NCBI GenBank assembly: GCA_003641675.1 | Contig: QNBI01000097.1 | Coordinates: 1 to 7,265 of the forward strand | Source of the DNA: Spirochaetota bacterium | GTDB lineage: Bacteria > Spirochaetota > Spirochaetia > SZUA-6 | Length of the DNA: 7,265 bases | Direction of reading: 5' to 3' | Shown: positions 6,762 through 7,265 of the stretch, one piece after another | Layout of the letters: each line of letters opens with the position of its first letter | Numbering within the stretch: position 1 is the first letter of the stretch | Translations under genes and position numbers: made by a program | The notes under the pieces: model-generated | Seen by the model: only the letters and a program-made list of their open reading frames with translations | Told to the model about the DNA's origin: nothing | Database searches by the model: none

Positions 6762-6826
6762 TTGTCAGGCTAATTATTCCGCTGTTTTCATAAAGATATT
6801 TATATATGCACCAATTTGTTAAAGAA

Positions 6827-6855
6827 TTGACTAATATTATATCATAGTATATAAT
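6827..6855 (+). promoter_or_regulatory. Near-consensus sigma70 promoter of the GGDEF gene
   Basis: TTGACT (6827-6832), a 17-base spacer and a perfect TATAAT (6850-6855) differ from full consensus at one position. Transcription would begin near 6862, leaving a leader of about 28 bases with GAGGA (6874-6878) before the ATG. The -35 boxes of this promoter and the divergent trpS promoter are 65 bases apart. Confidence 0.85.
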
Positions 6856-6889
6856 AATTTTTAATTTTTAGACGAGGATTAATATAACC

Positions 6890-7265
6890 ATGTCCAAAAC
6901 ACAAATCCCCAAGGATGATTACCCCGGTGTACAGGATTTAAATACAGACCTTATAAAAGGACTTACTGCCGGAAGTTTTGATGCCCTGCTTCTCTTTGAC
7001 CTCGACCAGTTCCAGCTTGTAAACAAAACCTACGGCAGAAAGACAGGCGATCGTATAATTTATCTTATAACGGAATTCTTAAACAGAAGCGGTTTTAAGT
7101 GGTATAGAATCGGCGGAGAGGAATTTGCATTTCTCGTAGAAAAAACCTCGGAATTTCTTAACGGGGAGGATATAAGGAATCAGCTCCCTTTAATTGTTCA
7201 TGAAAAAACAGGAATCCAAATAACAATCTCCGGAGGAGGGCTGCATCATCCCGGAGATGATTTTG
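6890..7265 (+). CDS. GGDEF-domain protein (probable diguanylate cyclase), N-terminal part (3' end beyond window)
   Basis: The first 125 codons are visible and the frame is open to the right edge. The GGDEF core begins almost at once, without a sensor or membrane region: FDLD (36-39, metal-binding D37), N45 and D54 (guanine/ribose contacts), and the active-site GGEEF (75-79). Spacings D37-N45-D54 match PleD exactly as I recall it, but D54 to GGEEF is about 3 residues shorter. The allosteric RxxD site is not intact: the expected position reads RSGF (66-69). The usual DxLTGLxNR stretch before the core is degenerate or missing. The catalytic residues look sound, so c-di-GMP synthesis is plausible. 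Any sensory or output domain would have to lie downstream. The start uses GAGGA at 6874-6878, 11 bases before the ATG. Confidence 0.85.
   Translation, partial: MSKTQIPKDDYPGVQDLNTDLIKGLTAGSFDALLLFDLDQFQLVNKTYGRKTGDRIIYLITEFLNRSGFKWYRIGGEEFAFLVEKTSEFLNGEDIRNQLPLIVHEKTGIQITISGGGLHHPGDDF

Overview
The window fits a low-to-moderate GC bacterium, most likely a spirochaete or a relative. That is an inference. It rests on an ATP-PFK of the long plant/trypanosome-like type known from Treponema and Borrelia, a lipoprotein with a relaxed lipobox, and AT-rich intergenic DNA with clear sigma70-type promoters. There is no sign of an insertion sequence, prophage, CRISPR array, tRNA or rRNA. No stretch longer than about 300 bases lacks a gene.

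Layout: (1) Positions 1-1047 hold a minus-strand set read right to left: a NusG-domain-II membrane-anchored protein, a Gx-transporter-family membrane protein, and the first 47 codons of an AmmeMemoRadiSam radical SAM enzyme. The genes overlap or nearly touch. The first two look like the EetA/EetB pair of Gram-positive flavin-based extracellular electron transfer loci. (2) Positions 1048-1239 are a very AT-rich divergent promoter region with two dyads, each sitting in the -35/spacer of one of the two promoters. The leftward promoter is placed so that the message would begin at, or within a base or so of, the GTG start codon. (3) Positions 1240-2664 encode a plus-strand secreted lipoprotein of unknown function. 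A bidirectional hairpin terminator at 2701-2735 separates it from the convergent metK. (4) Positions 2761-6704 are a minus-strand operon read trpS, 6-phosphofructokinase, a small conserved protein, metK. (5) Positions 6705-6889 hold a second divergent promoter pair, including a near-consensus promoter driving a GGDEF protein (6890 to the right edge) that has no sensor domain before the cyclase core.

How the genes relate: the trpS operon is housekeeping, joining translation, glycolysis and S-adenosylmethionine supply. TrpRS and MetK both release pyrophosphate. TrpRS carries four cysteines in the arrangement known to bind a [4Fe-4S] cluster in Thermotoga maritima TrpRS. The left-hand set looks like an envelope redox or flavin-related module joined to a radical SAM enzyme that would consume the SAM made by MetK. 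I see no clearly new multi-gene system. The points most worth a second look are the Fe-S TrpRS, the Eet-like pair next to amrS, the apparently leaderless promoter with paired dyads, and the lipoprotein with a strongly basic tail.
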